A stretch of DNA of 64,000 nt from Lophius americanus (lineage: Eukaryota > Chordata > Actinopteri > Lophiiformes > Lophiidae), in the NCBI GenBank assembly GCA_037951165.1, contig JBBDHG010000187.1, forward strand, positions 4,160,001-4,224,000, read 5' to 3'. The notes under the pieces were generated by a model. That model did no database searches. It was not told the origin of the DNA and was given only the letters and a program-made list of their open reading frames with translations. The position numbers and the translations under genes were made by a program. Below, piece by piece: positions 37,734 through 48,916 of this stretch; the stretch's first letter is position 1; each line of letters starts with the position of its first letter.

Positions 37734-39365
37734 TGATCATTAATGAACATTAGGCTGCGTCCTCTTCACTAGGGCAGCAATAAACTCTCGCTTCAGTCCT
37801 ACAATCTGGTCAAATCATATTTCTTTATAACCCAAAGACTTTTGTCAGAGAGATTTCAAATATTTAAGGCATGAACAAACTCTTTCTTTTCCTGTTCCTC
37901 TCTCCACAACCACACGTATGCACAGCTTTATCTGAGAGAGTCCAGTCAAGAAAGGTTCTGATTTAATGGATCAGTTTGTGCAATAAAGGGACATGCGGGG
38001 TGGGCTGTGTGTGAGTGTCGCTGCGGTGGGCTGTGCGCTCTGACGTACAGCCTTTGAAGTTGTGTTCCATACAAAACAACAGTAGAGGAAGTCCAAACAG
38101 CTTCTGGTCTTTCTCTTGGACCAGGCCTCAGGGCCTCAAGGGGCCCATAGGAGTAAAACACTCCTCAGCACGGCCTCATATACCTCAACACCTGGAGCGC
38201 ACAAAAGCCCTCTGTGAGGCAAACAGCCCCTCAGAAATCAGAAATCCTCATGTTCGACAAGGAAAGGAGAAACGTTGGCCAACAGTGCGTCGTTGATAAT
38301 AAAAAAATACTCGTGTGATTTTTGTTTTATGCCGTTGTGAATTAGATCCCGATGACCGACATTCCAGCTTGGGAAATGAATCACAAATATTATTTTTTAT
38401 TGATTTAGGATTTTTCTTTTCATCTCCTTTTTGTCGCACATGTTCTTGGAGTAAACTTTAAAACATTGACTCTATTTACTCTTAATTACTATGATTCTTA
38501 AGCTTCAGGACAAAAAAAAAAAAAAAACACATACACCTCACACAGGTTTAAGCCCTCCTCTCACTCACTCACTATTTACCCAACCCACATTATTTTCCCA
38601 TGGGGTCCGGCGCTCTCAGCATTGAGAATAAAACAATATTGACATAGGCGTGGCAGAAAAGACACAACATAGTTAATAGATACAATTATCAGACATAATT
38701 ATCTCCAATAATAACAACAGATAATCTCCTTCAGTCTGAGCACATATTTGCTGCTGTGTCTGAAGGGATCCTCCCTGAGAGATGGGCATTGGCACACCTC
38801 CGCCCGTGGAGCCCTGCCAGACTTCACCTTCCGTGGGTGAGGGAGAGTCGGATTGCATGTAGGCTGTCAGGAGCAGGTAAGCCTGAGATTTGAGTTCACC
38901 CACTGAGTGGGTGCATTCTCCTCCTGGGTATTAGCATCTGTTGACTTTGCTCTTTAGAAACTGTGGAGCGTTGACTTTGTCAGAGAATGAAAAACAAAAA
39001 CACGACTGGGTAAAGAGTACCCTTAATCCGCTGCATGGCAAGATTTTAATACAAATGTAGTTGAACTCATTAATTCAAGAAAAATGTTATGGCAGCTCTG
39101 GAGTCTAAAGAGTAATTTCTCTGTCTGGTCCAGCAGACCGAGTCCATTTACCTAATTAAAAAAACAAACCCGTGCTCTCTGTGACTCCTGTGTTTACTGC
39201 TGGGCGACGCGGCGCATGAAGCACAAATCACAGCATCGGGACAAAATGTGGCAAAGTCAGAGAGGAGAAATGAAGTGATGACAGAGGATCCAGCCGGTGA
39301 TGAGGACCTGAGAAGAAGCTAAACATTGCTTCGTTAATAAGCTAATCAATTTAAGCAGGGATGGT
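37734..39365. other. Unique sequence with an A16 run
   Basis: A16 lies at 38512-38527. No exon or repeat family is recognised. Confidence 0.5.
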
Positions 39366-39555
39366 GTGACATTTTGGGCAATGTGCTTATTTGCTTTATT
39401 ACGAGGTGTCAGTTGAGAAGATTGATTTCTCTCTGAGGTTTATGGTGAATATGAGGCTGGAGTCGGCAGCCTCCTCGCTAGGCTTAGCGAAAAGATGGGG
39501 AAACAGCAGGTCTGGTTCCGTCTTATGGTGACATTACTGACTGAAGCTCTAAAAA
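39366..39555 (+). mobile_element. R5 dispersed repeat, copy 2
   Basis: GTGACATTTTGGGCAATGTG, GAGAAGATTGATTTCTCTC, GGTTTATGGTGAATATGAGG, GCTAGGCTTAGC and GGGGAAACAGCAGGTCTGG occur in the order of a very common fish repeat. This is the longer of two copies in the window. No coding capacity. Confidence 0.65.
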
Positions 39556-39827
39556 CGACGAACCGTATCGCATCTGTTCAATTTGTATTAAAATCTGAAG
39601 TATTTAAAATATAAACAACTTGAACTTCAGCTCCCATTTCCTGTCTTTATTCTGCACTAATATCACTTCCTGCTGGTTGTGGTTTAATATTAATCACACA
39701 CACACGGCCTCAATAAGTTCATATAAAATACAGGAGTAGTAAGAAAAAGAGAAAGAAAGAAAAAAAACAGATTTTTTTTTTTAAAACTCAGAAATGAAAA
39801 ATTTTGTGAAACTTATATTTTATTATA
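39556..39827. other. Unique A/T-rich sequence
   Basis: Nothing recognised. Confidence 0.4.
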
Positions 39828-39979
39828 TCGCTGAAAAGTTGTGGATATTATTGTATCATCGTCACCGCGGCCCCACATAGACCTGTGTGCGAGGAAGAAC
39901 TGGATTGATATTGGGACAGATTGGCTGTATGTTTCCGACACTAAAGGGAACTTTATCTCCAAAGATTTTCGTAGGCCTA
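39828..39979 (+). mobile_element. R1 repeat, copy 9 (internal deletion)
   Basis: Starts TCGCTGAAAAGTTGTGGATA after TATTATA. It keeps GGAAGAACTGGATTGATATT and TTTCCGACACTAAAGGG, then goes directly to the terminal CGTAGGCCTA. Both ends survive but about 300 bases of the 3' half are deleted. Confidence 0.75.
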
Positions 39980-40476
39980 CTTTATTCGTTATCAATGAAA
40001 ATTGATACTCTTACATATTTTAGTCTCGCCAATTTCTTGATTTCGATCCATTAGATGTTTTTATGTAAGTGTTTCTTATTTTCTAATTCCATGACTCAGA
40101 CTGCAGCTAAAAATCGTGTCACAGGAGGATAAAGAGAAGAAAGAGAAAAGGAACCGTAATGAGGATGGATGAGAGGAAGAGGAGAGCGGTAACCTTCTTT
40201 CAAGAAGGAGACTGAGGAGAGATGAGAGTGAAGGATGGGCCGGCGCTGAGAGAACGTAGTGAGAGGCAGAGGGTGGGACGGAGGACGGGGTGATGATTCA
40301 GCAGAACGTAGAGCAGTCGATGAAAGCTGCTGGGGAGATGATCTGAGCGTGTCTTTGTTCCTGGAAGTGGCCCACTACATCGCCTGATGACTCACCTGCC
40401 GTAAGACTGCATCACCCACAGTATGAGCTCATCAGGTTAATCTCAACCCCACCGACAGAGCAGCAGGGGCAGAAAT
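39980..40476. other. Unique purine-rich sequence
   Basis: Nothing recognised. Confidence 0.4.
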
Positions 40477-40493
40477 CACACACACACGCAAAC

Positions 40494-40528
<35 letters not shown>

Positions 40529-40535
40529 CACACAC
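40477..40535. repeat. (CA)n microsatellite, interrupted
   Basis: About 59 bases with CGCAAA and CAAA interruptions. Confidence 0.95.
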
Positions 40536-41658
40536 TCAAGAAAAGCATTAACATTTTAACATACTGATCCACTTGAGCAGCACCGACCCATTTTCATAAT
40601 ATCAACCACAGTAAACATCACCTGCATCAATTATTAATGATCAATAATTGATGATGGCTAACACGAGACTCACTTAAAACCACTTTAATATGTTGACATC
40701 TATTTTTATAGAAATGGATCAGTGGAAAGCGAGGGAAAGCCTTTTATATCTGCCATGGCCCTGAGAAGAGCTTCATGTTTCCACTAACACAACACATGCA
40801 CATGTAGAAACCTGACTGTGCCGATCCAGATGTTCCTGGGTCCTAGAGGGAGTGATGAGGTCATCACCCCATTGGGTCTTAAACATTAAGAATAAATTCA
40901 AAAGAAAGAGAAGTCGGTATGATCAGCCTCATACTCTGAACAGCCATTATGGTGGTCATCGCATGGGTCAGCGGTCCAACCCCGTGAACCCGCCCAGGAT
41001 CCATAACTCTCTTTACCACAAACTGCATTTAAGGCAATAATGTGAATTATTAATATGTTTAATCTGAGTTTCTGCTGATCTGTAAGAGTTAGAGCGCAGC
41101 ACAGAGCGTGCTAAGTGCTTAAGCTGCGGCGGACAACAACACTTCAGTGCTGTGGGACAGGAGTTGGGTTACAAAGAAGAGGAGGAACTCATCCCACTTA
41201 TGATCGAAGGAAAAATAGCTGCGTACAGATGAAGTAAGATGGAGGAGTAAGCCGACACAAGCAGGTAACAAAATGTAATATACGCTGCTGTTCTCTGCTG
41301 TTTAGTTGAGCACATTTTCAGTGACTTTATCTTATTGAAGAATGTGACTGAACATGTTTATAATATGAACAAGTGGTAGCATGTATATTCTAAACAGTAA
41401 GGGGACAAAGATGGAGCCCTGGGGGATTCAACTGGTCATCGGACCACCAAGTAGGAGGTATTAACCACGGCTATTGAGAATGTCCTATTTGATAAGTAGG
41501 ATTTCTTTTGGCATGTTAAACTAGTGAGGACTTCTTAAACATAATTATGTAACTTTACACAATCAAAAGGAGAGGTTAAAAGAATGAAAGTCCAGTAAGG
41601 GCCTAATACGTTTTCAAAAACAGGCATTACCCAAACATTGAGCTAATCTGTTTAATCC
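40536..41658. other. Unique sequence
   Basis: Nothing recognised. CAGCGGTCCAACCCCGTGAA near 40969 faintly resembles a SINE box B region, but no body follows. Confidence 0.4.
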
Positions 41659-42083
41659 GTCCATTTCTTACGCTTATCCGGGGCAAGGTTGCGGTGGCAG
41701 CTGGCTCAGAAGGGATTTCCAGATATCCCTCTCCAAAGACAACACTCTCCAGCTCATCCTGGGGTATCCCGAGGGGTTCCTAGGCCGGCGTCCTGGTGGC
41801 AACTTGACCGAACCACCACAACTGGCTCCTTTCAACACGAAGGAGCAGCAGCTCTACTCCAAGCTCCTTCTGGATGTCTGAGCTCCGTACTTTATCTCCG
41901 AGGCTGATCCCAGCCACCCCTACGAAGGAAGATGATTTCAGCCACTGGTGTCCTTAACCTCATTCTTTCTATCGCTACTCAGAGCTCATGACCATAAGTG
42001 AGGAACGTGGAACGTGGATGGTCTGGTAAAGTGAGAGCTTTGCCTTGAAACTCAGTTTTTTCTTCACCACTAAAAACGATACA

Positions 42084-42256
42084 TAGGTCGCACCTGTAAC
42101 TTTATTTAACGTTGCTGCTTTTTGGTCGTGTTTTTATGTAGTTATTATTATATTTTTTATTGATGCTTTTATCTGCTCTTACTTTGTAGCACTTTGAGAT
42201 TTGATCCAAATGTAAAGTGCGTTATAAATTATATGTATTATTATTATTATTATTTA
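42084..42256 (-). mobile_element. R3 repeat, copy 2, nested inside the Rex3-like LINE
   Basis: GTAGCACTTTGAGATTTGAT followed by CCAAATGTAAAGTGCGTTAT and an (ATT)n tract is the reverse complement of the R3 copies at 20860 and 43733. It interrupts the LINE between CTTCACCACTAAAAACGATA and TACTGCAGGTGCCGCACC, which are adjacent in the intact element. It therefore arrived after the LINE. No clear target duplication can be read. Confidence 0.7.
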
Positions 42257-43450
42257 TTTACTGCAGGTGCCGCACCAAACCGCCTGTGCATCTCCCGGTC
42301 CATTTTCTCATCACTCCAGAACAAGACAGGAACGTACTTGAAATCCTTTACATGGGGCAGCAACTCAACCCCAACCCAAAGGGTACAGTCCATTGATTCC
42401 CGGCAGACAGTCATGGCTTCAGATTTGTAGTTGCTGATTCTGATAATGGCCGCCTCACACTGAGCTGCCAACCCATCTAGTGCAAGCAGGATGTCCCAGA
42501 CCGCTGAAGCCAACAAGAGCACATCATCTGCAAACAGCAGGGATGCGATTCTAAGCTCCCCAAAACGGTTTCACTCCTCACCTCGACTGAGCCTTGAGAT
42601 CCTGTCCATGAGTATAAAGATCAGAATCGGAGACAAGGGACAACTTTGACGGTGTCCAACATTCAATGTAAACATGTCTGCCAAGCGTATGGACACAACT
42701 CTCACTTTGGTTATATACAGACTGGATGGCCCATAGTAATGGTTCCAGTACCTCTGTAAAGTGGATGGGCAAATACCCTTGAACTCACAAGGGAACCTGC
42801 AGGAATAAGTAGTTGGTCCACTGTTTCACGACCAGGATGGAATCTGCATTGTTCCTCCTGAAACTGAGGTTCAACAATCGGATGGACTCTCTTTCCCCGG
42901 AGGGCTGAGAAGTGTGTCCCTAGCCCGCCACTCCACAGGCACCAACCCTGTCTGCCACGCGACATTTAATAACCATATCAAACATGACAACCCAACAATG
43001 TCCATAGCCTTCAGAAAATCTAATCTCATCCACCCCTGGTGCCTTGCCATTGGGCAGCCTCTTAACTACCTCAGTAACATCTGAAGGGAATGGAAGCGCC
43101 TTCCACCGCATCTTTTAACTCTGCCTATATCATAGAGGGCGTGGCTTCCGGTTTCAGAAATTCCTCAAAGTGTTCTTTCCATCGTCCAACGATATCCTCA
43201 GTACGGGTCAGCAAGTCTCCTGTCTGGCTGTAGACAGCATGAGTCCTACTTTCCCATCACTAGTGATTGGACGGTTTGCCAGAACTTCTTTGGGGCAGAG
43301 TGAAAGTCCTTTTCCATTCCTTCCCCAAACTCCTCCCACACCTGGGTTTTTGCTTCGACTACAGAAAAAGCTGGGGCCCTTCTGGTCTCTCGGTACCTGT
43401 CTGCTGCTTCAGTAGACCTGTGGGCTAACCAAGTCTGAAAGGCCTCCTTC
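42257..43450 (-). pseudogene. RTE-type reverse transcriptase, broken
   Basis: Minus-strand pieces in order: LPNGKAPGVDEIR (43019-43057, entry to the RT domain), IVEPQFQEEQCRFHPGRETV (about 42819-42878), LLWAIQSVYNQSESCVHTLG (42674-42733), the catalytic FADDV box (42520-42534) and CEAAIIRISNYKSEAM followed by WVGVELLPHVKDFKY. The block that should carry the first catalytic aspartate (VDLEKAFD type) is missing between DQL and the LLWAI segment. Reading frames change at least three times. The second catalytic Asp pair is intact. The product would not work. Confidence 0.8.
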
Positions 43451-43732
43451 TTCAGCTTAGCTTTTCATCTGATCCCAACGCCTATCCATGCAGTTGGTGG
43501 GCCTACAGGGACCCCCCTGTAGGCTCCATGAAATTTCTTTGGGCTAGGCCCAGTTGAACCCAATGGAAAAGGGCCCGGCCGCCAGACGCTCGCCAACAAG
43601 CTCCCCTCCCAGGTCTGGCTCCAGAAGGGTGCCCTGGTCTCCCTGGTCCAGGGCAAATTCTTTCACTGTTACAATCATGCTTGACCAAACAACATGTCAT
43701 GTTATGGCACATGTAGAGTGTCTAAGATAGTA

Positions 43733-43812
43733 AATAATAATAATAATAATACATTTAATTTATAATGCACTTTACATTTGGATCAAATCTCAAAGTGCTA
43801 AAAAATTGATGA
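43733..43812 (+). mobile_element. R3 repeat, copy 3, with (TAA)n
   Basis: (AAT)n, then TTTAATTTATAATGCACTTT, then ACATTTGGATCAAATCTCAA and AGTGCTA. It lies just beyond the 5' end of the Rex3-like LINE. The (TAA)n end resembles the simple tail of some LINE or SINE families. Confidence 0.7.
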
Positions 43813-44936
43813 ATGCCCCCAAAAAATAAAATATATGTAGAAATTAATTTTCCAAAGCTTTTTATCTTTCTTTGTTAGGATTGTTTGGTGTTTTTTTAGA
43901 GCAGCTCTCAAACTTTTCAGATAATGTACCTGTTTTTTCCCTACTAGTCAGAACAAAACCAGGCCTTGATGAAGACTTATATTACAGCCTGTGGCATCAG
44001 TGTCGGATTCATCAAAGGCCAATTTTGTTCCTGATTAATACTCACAGTGCCTGTCATTTTAAATGTTTACAATTGAGCACTAAATGAATGAACATGTTTA
44101 ATTCGTCATCGTAAGTAGTACAGAAAGTTCAGCTGAAACTTCTTTAATTTTTCTCCGTTGCTACCTTCCAACCACAATGATTTCTGTTTAAAAAGAAAAG
44201 AGAAGACATTTCTGTGAATGTATATTTATTGTTTCATACCAAGACTGGTAAAAAACATGAAAGAAATAAATACATCAGTTTGATCTTGCAGCAGATAAGT
44301 GTTATTTCTGAGCATGTAATCTACAGCAGCTCTTTGAAAGACTAGCCTATTATGTTTGATTGGAACTAACACCTTTTTCTCATCAAAGAGGGTGTGAAAC
44401 CCCACGTGTGAAACACAGACACGAAACCAGAGGACGTGCACTAATAAGCAGAGTGGTGGTTCATGTTTTCTCGCATCCGTAGGCAGCCCAGAACCAAACA
44501 CAGAGCGGTGATGTTGGCTGCAAACACTGGCTCAGCACCCACTGGTGGGCCCAATTGGCACTGAGGATTGGATCATAGAGGTTGCGGATGTGTTAGACCA
44601 GGATAATGTAACACGAGTCCATCAGTGCAAACGCCCCACGCCTTTAGAGTCCAACACAGTCCAGATTACCCAGCCCGCCTCTCACCAGGCCGAAAGAACC
44701 GTGGACCCGGCTCGGAGCCGGGAGCAGGCGGGAGGGTCGAGCTCTGAGTGGCACGACACACGGGCCACCACTCAGAGGGGACGACCAAACTACAGGACAG
44801 GAAGTGTTGCATGGCGGCGGCTGTTGATTTCTCTCGCTCACTATTCAAACTTCACACTTACAGTCAGCGTAATAAAATTTGACTTTTATTTGTTAGTTAA
44901 GAGTTAAAATTAAATAGTTAAAAAATAGTGCAGTAG
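43813..44936. other. Mostly unique; GC-rich island-like patch
   Basis: About 44690-44830 is GC-rich relative to its surroundings and is open on both strands (120-codon plus frame, 65-codon minus frames). No domain or splice pattern is recognised. The rest is AT-rich and featureless. Confidence 0.4.
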
Positions 44937-45236
44937 GGCAGCGCTGCGGATAAACCCAGTTGCCTCATAAAAAGAAGGTTCCAGGTTTAAATCCACCTCT
45001 AGTCTTGGGTCCCCTCTGTGTGGAGTTTGAATGTTCTCCCCGTGTTGGCGTGGGTTCTTTCCGGGTACTCCAGCTTCCTCCCACGGTCCAAAAATATAAA
45101 TATAAGTATGTTTTGCAATACATTTGAGCTTGGGACTCTCTTGGCCGGGCCAAGAACTGATGACTCGTCCAGGGTGTTTCCCATCATCTCCTAAGCCAGC
45201 TGTGATGGGAAGCAGCCCCCTGGAATGGAATGGAAT
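44937..45236 (-). mobile_element. L2/CR1-type LINE tail, copy 2
   Basis: The plus strand shows GTTGCCTCATAAAAAGAAGG, CTGTGTGGAGTTTGAATGTT, CTCCCCGTGTTGGCGTGGG, CCGGGTACTCCAGCTTCCTC and AGCCAGCTGTGATGGGAAGC. This is the reverse complement of the tail at 19098. It is longer than that copy, including the GGTTCCAGGTTTAAATCC end that resembles a tRNA box B but is part of the LINE tail. Confidence 0.75.
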
Positions 45237-48200
45237 ATATAAATAGTTTTATAGGATGTATGCATGATCGATATTATTCAACTAACATTTAGAAAAATGC
45301 CTCGTATCACCTGCAGCACCCAAACGTACGCCATGGTTGACATTTGATTAACATTGTTTTTTTAATGAATTAATCTAGAATGGGTGTTCTGAAACCAGTG
45401 ATGGTTCTGCTTTTTTCAGTCAGCCTGGAAGCATTTCTAATCCACCTACATGTACCTCAAACCAGGCGATACTTTTTCTTAATCCTCATTGTTTGACAGA
45501 AACGTTTTGGAGATGAGAACAAATACAACCACAAGGCTTCCTTTTAAAAACACAGAGGTCCTAGTCAGGCCCATTTCCTGGAGCTACTGGCCCGAAAAAA
45601 CGACCCACGAACACAAAATGCAGCCCATCCGGAACTAAAGCAAACACCAGATTCCCATCAGGGACGTATAAACTAACGTGCGGACGTCCTCCGGGGAGCA
45701 GAAACCAGCGTATGCACATGGAAAGTATTTAACGTCTTTTCATGCCGAGTGCATTTTTTCGTCCTCGGCTACAAAGCCTGAAGGCGCTGCGTTCAGAGAA
45801 GGGCCATAAAGTCCATCAACGATCTGTGCAGCCATGGTTGTGTTTGTTTGGTTTCTCTCCCAGAATGCACAGGGCTTTGAACGCTGCTCCACCAGCGGGA
45901 GTGTGAACTGTGTTGACGGGTTAGACCAAGACAGAGCAGAGGACTGAAGCCTGAGTAAACTCATAACACTGAGTAAGACTAGCAGCTGTCATACTCGCCG
46001 TTCTAGTATGATAAAGCATTGTGATGTATTTTAGGATCTTTTTTTACTCAGAGCTTATTCAATAAAATGTTAAAGCAAGAATTTAGAACATATTTTGACA
46101 ACTGATCCCCTAAAATCCACCTAACCTTCCCAGCAAGAAACACACTGAGCTGTTGGGGCTATTTTGGTTTAAGAGAAGCTGCACTGTGTGACTGAGTGGG
46201 CGTCAAACAGGTATCCAAAAAGTCCCAAACCTGCACACCTTTTGAGGTTTGCATGCTTTAAATACTTTGAATGCTTAACCCTCGCTCACCAAGATAAAAA
46301 GAAATTATGAAAGAAAAATTTCTTTGTATATTTCATTTCTTTGGAGAAAGAAATGATTTGATATCTAAATTAAAAGTTTGGTAAAAATCAGACCTGACCA
46401 ATAACATTTTGTAAAGAAATGTATCAATTTGTAATCCCACCATAATTGAGCAGGACATTAATTAAAGGGTTAAATTCTGAATCATCTTTCTCTTTGTTTA
46501 TGAACCAAATATGTTTTAGAGCTTAGAGCTTATATTATTGTTAGAAATGCGTGTATTTCTGCGATCTGTGAATCTCAGAATACCACGATCTCAGGTGAAA
46601 ACTCTCAAATTTCCTCACAATCTCAGCTGCTCAGTGATGTAAAGTAAATCTGCGAGGGGAAAAGGACCGGAGGCCTGGTTTCACACTCATGCATGTATCT
46701 TCTGGGAAACGTTCTGAAGCAGCACCGTGCATTTCCCTTCAGTCATGTGACCGGCTCTGCTCAGGGATCTCCTGACGGTCATGTGACACGCTGACAGCTC
46801 TCTCTCGCTCTCTTTCTCCATCACCTCCCTTTCTTCATCACCACTGACGATATCTGATTTAACGCTGCTGCAGCCCGCTGCGTCCTCAAAGTACTAACCA
46901 TGTCTCATGGGGTAAAATCCCATCTGTCCTCCCTCTTCATCCCTCTCCCTCCTTCGCCTCTTTAGGAACTTAATCCACCGTCCGTCCCTGCTGACTCTTT
47001 GAATTATTCAGAGGGGCGCTGCTGCTCGCCACAAAAAGCCATCTCTGACCGTCAGACAGAAAAAAGAAAATCACAGATAGACAGCATGATGGAGGAGTGG
47101 ACGGGAGGGAGTGGGAGTGTGATAGAGTGATGGCAGCAGATGTCTGACTGGGAGCTTCCCAGGAAACCCCATACTCATCTTCCTCATCCTCCTCTTCCTC
47201 CTCTCTGGCAGCCCTAATCGCATAACCCCAGCATAACTAGCTGTCACGGCGGGTCAACTGGAAATAGCCGTCATTCCTGGCGGTGAGCTTGACCTGATAG
47301 AGAAACCGGCAGGGCGAATGCTGTTAAGAGGATCGCGTGTCCTCGGCAGCCATCGTGACGCGGCAGATCTGCTCGCAACCTCGCGCTGAACTGAGCGTCG
47401 TGTCATGTCAGCGTTACTGGGGTCTGGAACGGACAAAGAAATGGTTTGTTTATGTGACGTGTGCGCGCTTGCTTTTTTTTGCTTAAAGTTAAAGGATGAG
47501 TTTGAAACCACTCTCCTTAAAACCTTAAAACTACCGGTCTAATATTGGTTGGGTCCCATTTTTTATGCCAAAACAGTTCTCTTTTTAGGAGTTTGCACCA
47601 CAGTAGATCATCTGTGGAACCGAACAACGCAGGAGACACTCCGGCGTGTTTCAGAGGGATGGCAGGGTTTATTACAATCTACCAGATGCAGGAAATAAAA
47701 ACGATGATACTCAGGTTCTATTCTAGACCAATAATATCTATATTTCATTAAACTCTTAATCAGATCTCAATACAGAACTTAAAGTATCAAAGTTTAAGTC
47801 TAGAGATCCTGTTGAGGGGTTGCGTAAAAGAGGACTGGAAGGGATGTCATACGTTATCATGGCTTCAGAAGAGCCGTTCTCACACAGGACCAGCCGCGGA
47901 CATCTGGATCCAAACAGAGGCTTAGGAATTATTAGGGGGAATATAAATGATGGTTGGGAATCTTTATTCTATCGAGGTGTTGAATCCTAAACCATGAAAT
48001 ATCCTGCAGGTGTTCTTCCCGATCTCTTCTTCTATCCCTTCTTGAACCAGGTCCGTGAAGTTGAGGATTTCTGACATCTACAGTTGAGTACTGACTCCAG
48101 CCTTTGGCTCTGAAAGACCAAACAATATTTTTACTTTTACTACGTCAGTTTGTGTGGTATTCTGTGTTTCATGGAAAACCCTGATGATGATTGTCATGCA

Positions 48201-48698
48201 AACATTGAAACGGCTGAAGAAAAACCCCTCCTCATCGCTGAGCGGAGCCCCACTAAACACAGGAGAGCTTAAGTACAATGGTGATGTAATGTCAGGAACT
48301 CCAGGCTGAGGAACTCCTGACCTTTCATGTGCACTTTCTGTCACTCAGACATCAGTGCTTCACCCTGAAACGTGGGGCGCTGGGGGAATACAGAGTTTAT
48401 TACCGTATTGATCTGTTCATGCCAGAGGGGAGCGAAAGAAGAATTAAAAAAGAGGAAGGTAGAGCAAAAAAAGAATAAGAGAGAATGTGGCTGCGGAGAC
48501 CAGCGAGCCATGACATGAGTGGAGGTTTAGATGTTGAAATGAAAAAGATTGTAGTAAATACATCAGCGGGGAAAGTCGCGAGGAGGCAAAGTAATCTATA
48601 AATGATTACTCAAGTTAAGAGAGTGATTTAGAGTGATACAGGTGAATGAGACGGTGTGTGAGCAGACTCTTTCTGTTTAATCTTTAAACCAATGTCTC
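45237..48698. other. 3.5 kb unique sequence
   Basis: No repeat family is recognised. A minus-strand ATG in good context (AACACAACCATGG, at about 45834) opens a 31-codon frame discussed in the findings. A CCATGTCTCATGGGGTAAAA stretch at about 46899 was considered and rejected as an exon start. Confidence 0.45.
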
Positions 48699-48729
<31 letters not shown>

Positions 48730-48742
48730 GTGTGTGTGTGTG

Positions 48743-48785
<43 letters not shown>

Positions 48786-48788
48786 GTG
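48699..48788. repeat. (TG)n microsatellite, about 90 bp
   Basis: Long GT array with three GCGT interruptions. Confidence 0.97.
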
Positions 48789-48889
48789 ACATAGACCATG
48801 CAGAGTCAGTCAGTCTGTCGTCAGGCTGTGGGGGATTCCTGTTTAGTCCTACACTGAATGTCTGGGGGCTCACTACAGGGACAGAGCAG

Positions 48890-48916
48890 TGGGGGTGGGG
48901 GTGGGGGTGGGGGCGG
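48890..48916 (+). repeat. (GGGGGT)n, potential G-quadruplex
   Basis: Four consecutive runs of five G are separated by single T bases, then CGG follows. This is an ideal short-loop G-quadruplex pattern on the plus strand, 100 bases from a 90-bp GT array. Confidence 0.9.

Larger units (their letters stand above)
41659..43690 (-). mobile_element. Rex3-like (RTE clade) LINE, decayed
   Basis: A roughly 2 kb non-LTR retrotransposon relic read on the minus strand. The 5' side (about 43465-43690) has a GPSPKKFHGAYRGVPVGPPT phrase from the linker upstream of the reverse transcriptase. The RT segments follow in order down to 42256. The 3' part (41659-42083) encodes the C-terminal region and ends CTTATCCGGGG (plus-strand view), typical for this family. 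The name Rex3 rests on my memory of the fish RTE consensus around these motifs. Frameshifts, stops and deletions make it inactive. Confidence 0.8.

Noticed and set aside
44545..44907. 120-codon plus frame in a GC-rich patch
   Set aside because: Equally open on the minus strand, no domain, no splice pattern; GC content alone explains the openness.
44970..45000. Possible tRNA box B (GGTTCCAGGTTTAAATCC)
   Set aside because: It belongs to the L2-type LINE tail; no cloverleaf can be folded around it.
46899..46920. ATG in good context followed by a possible donor (MSHG then GTAAAA)
   Set aside because: Only four codons, a weak donor, and no matching downstream exon in the window.
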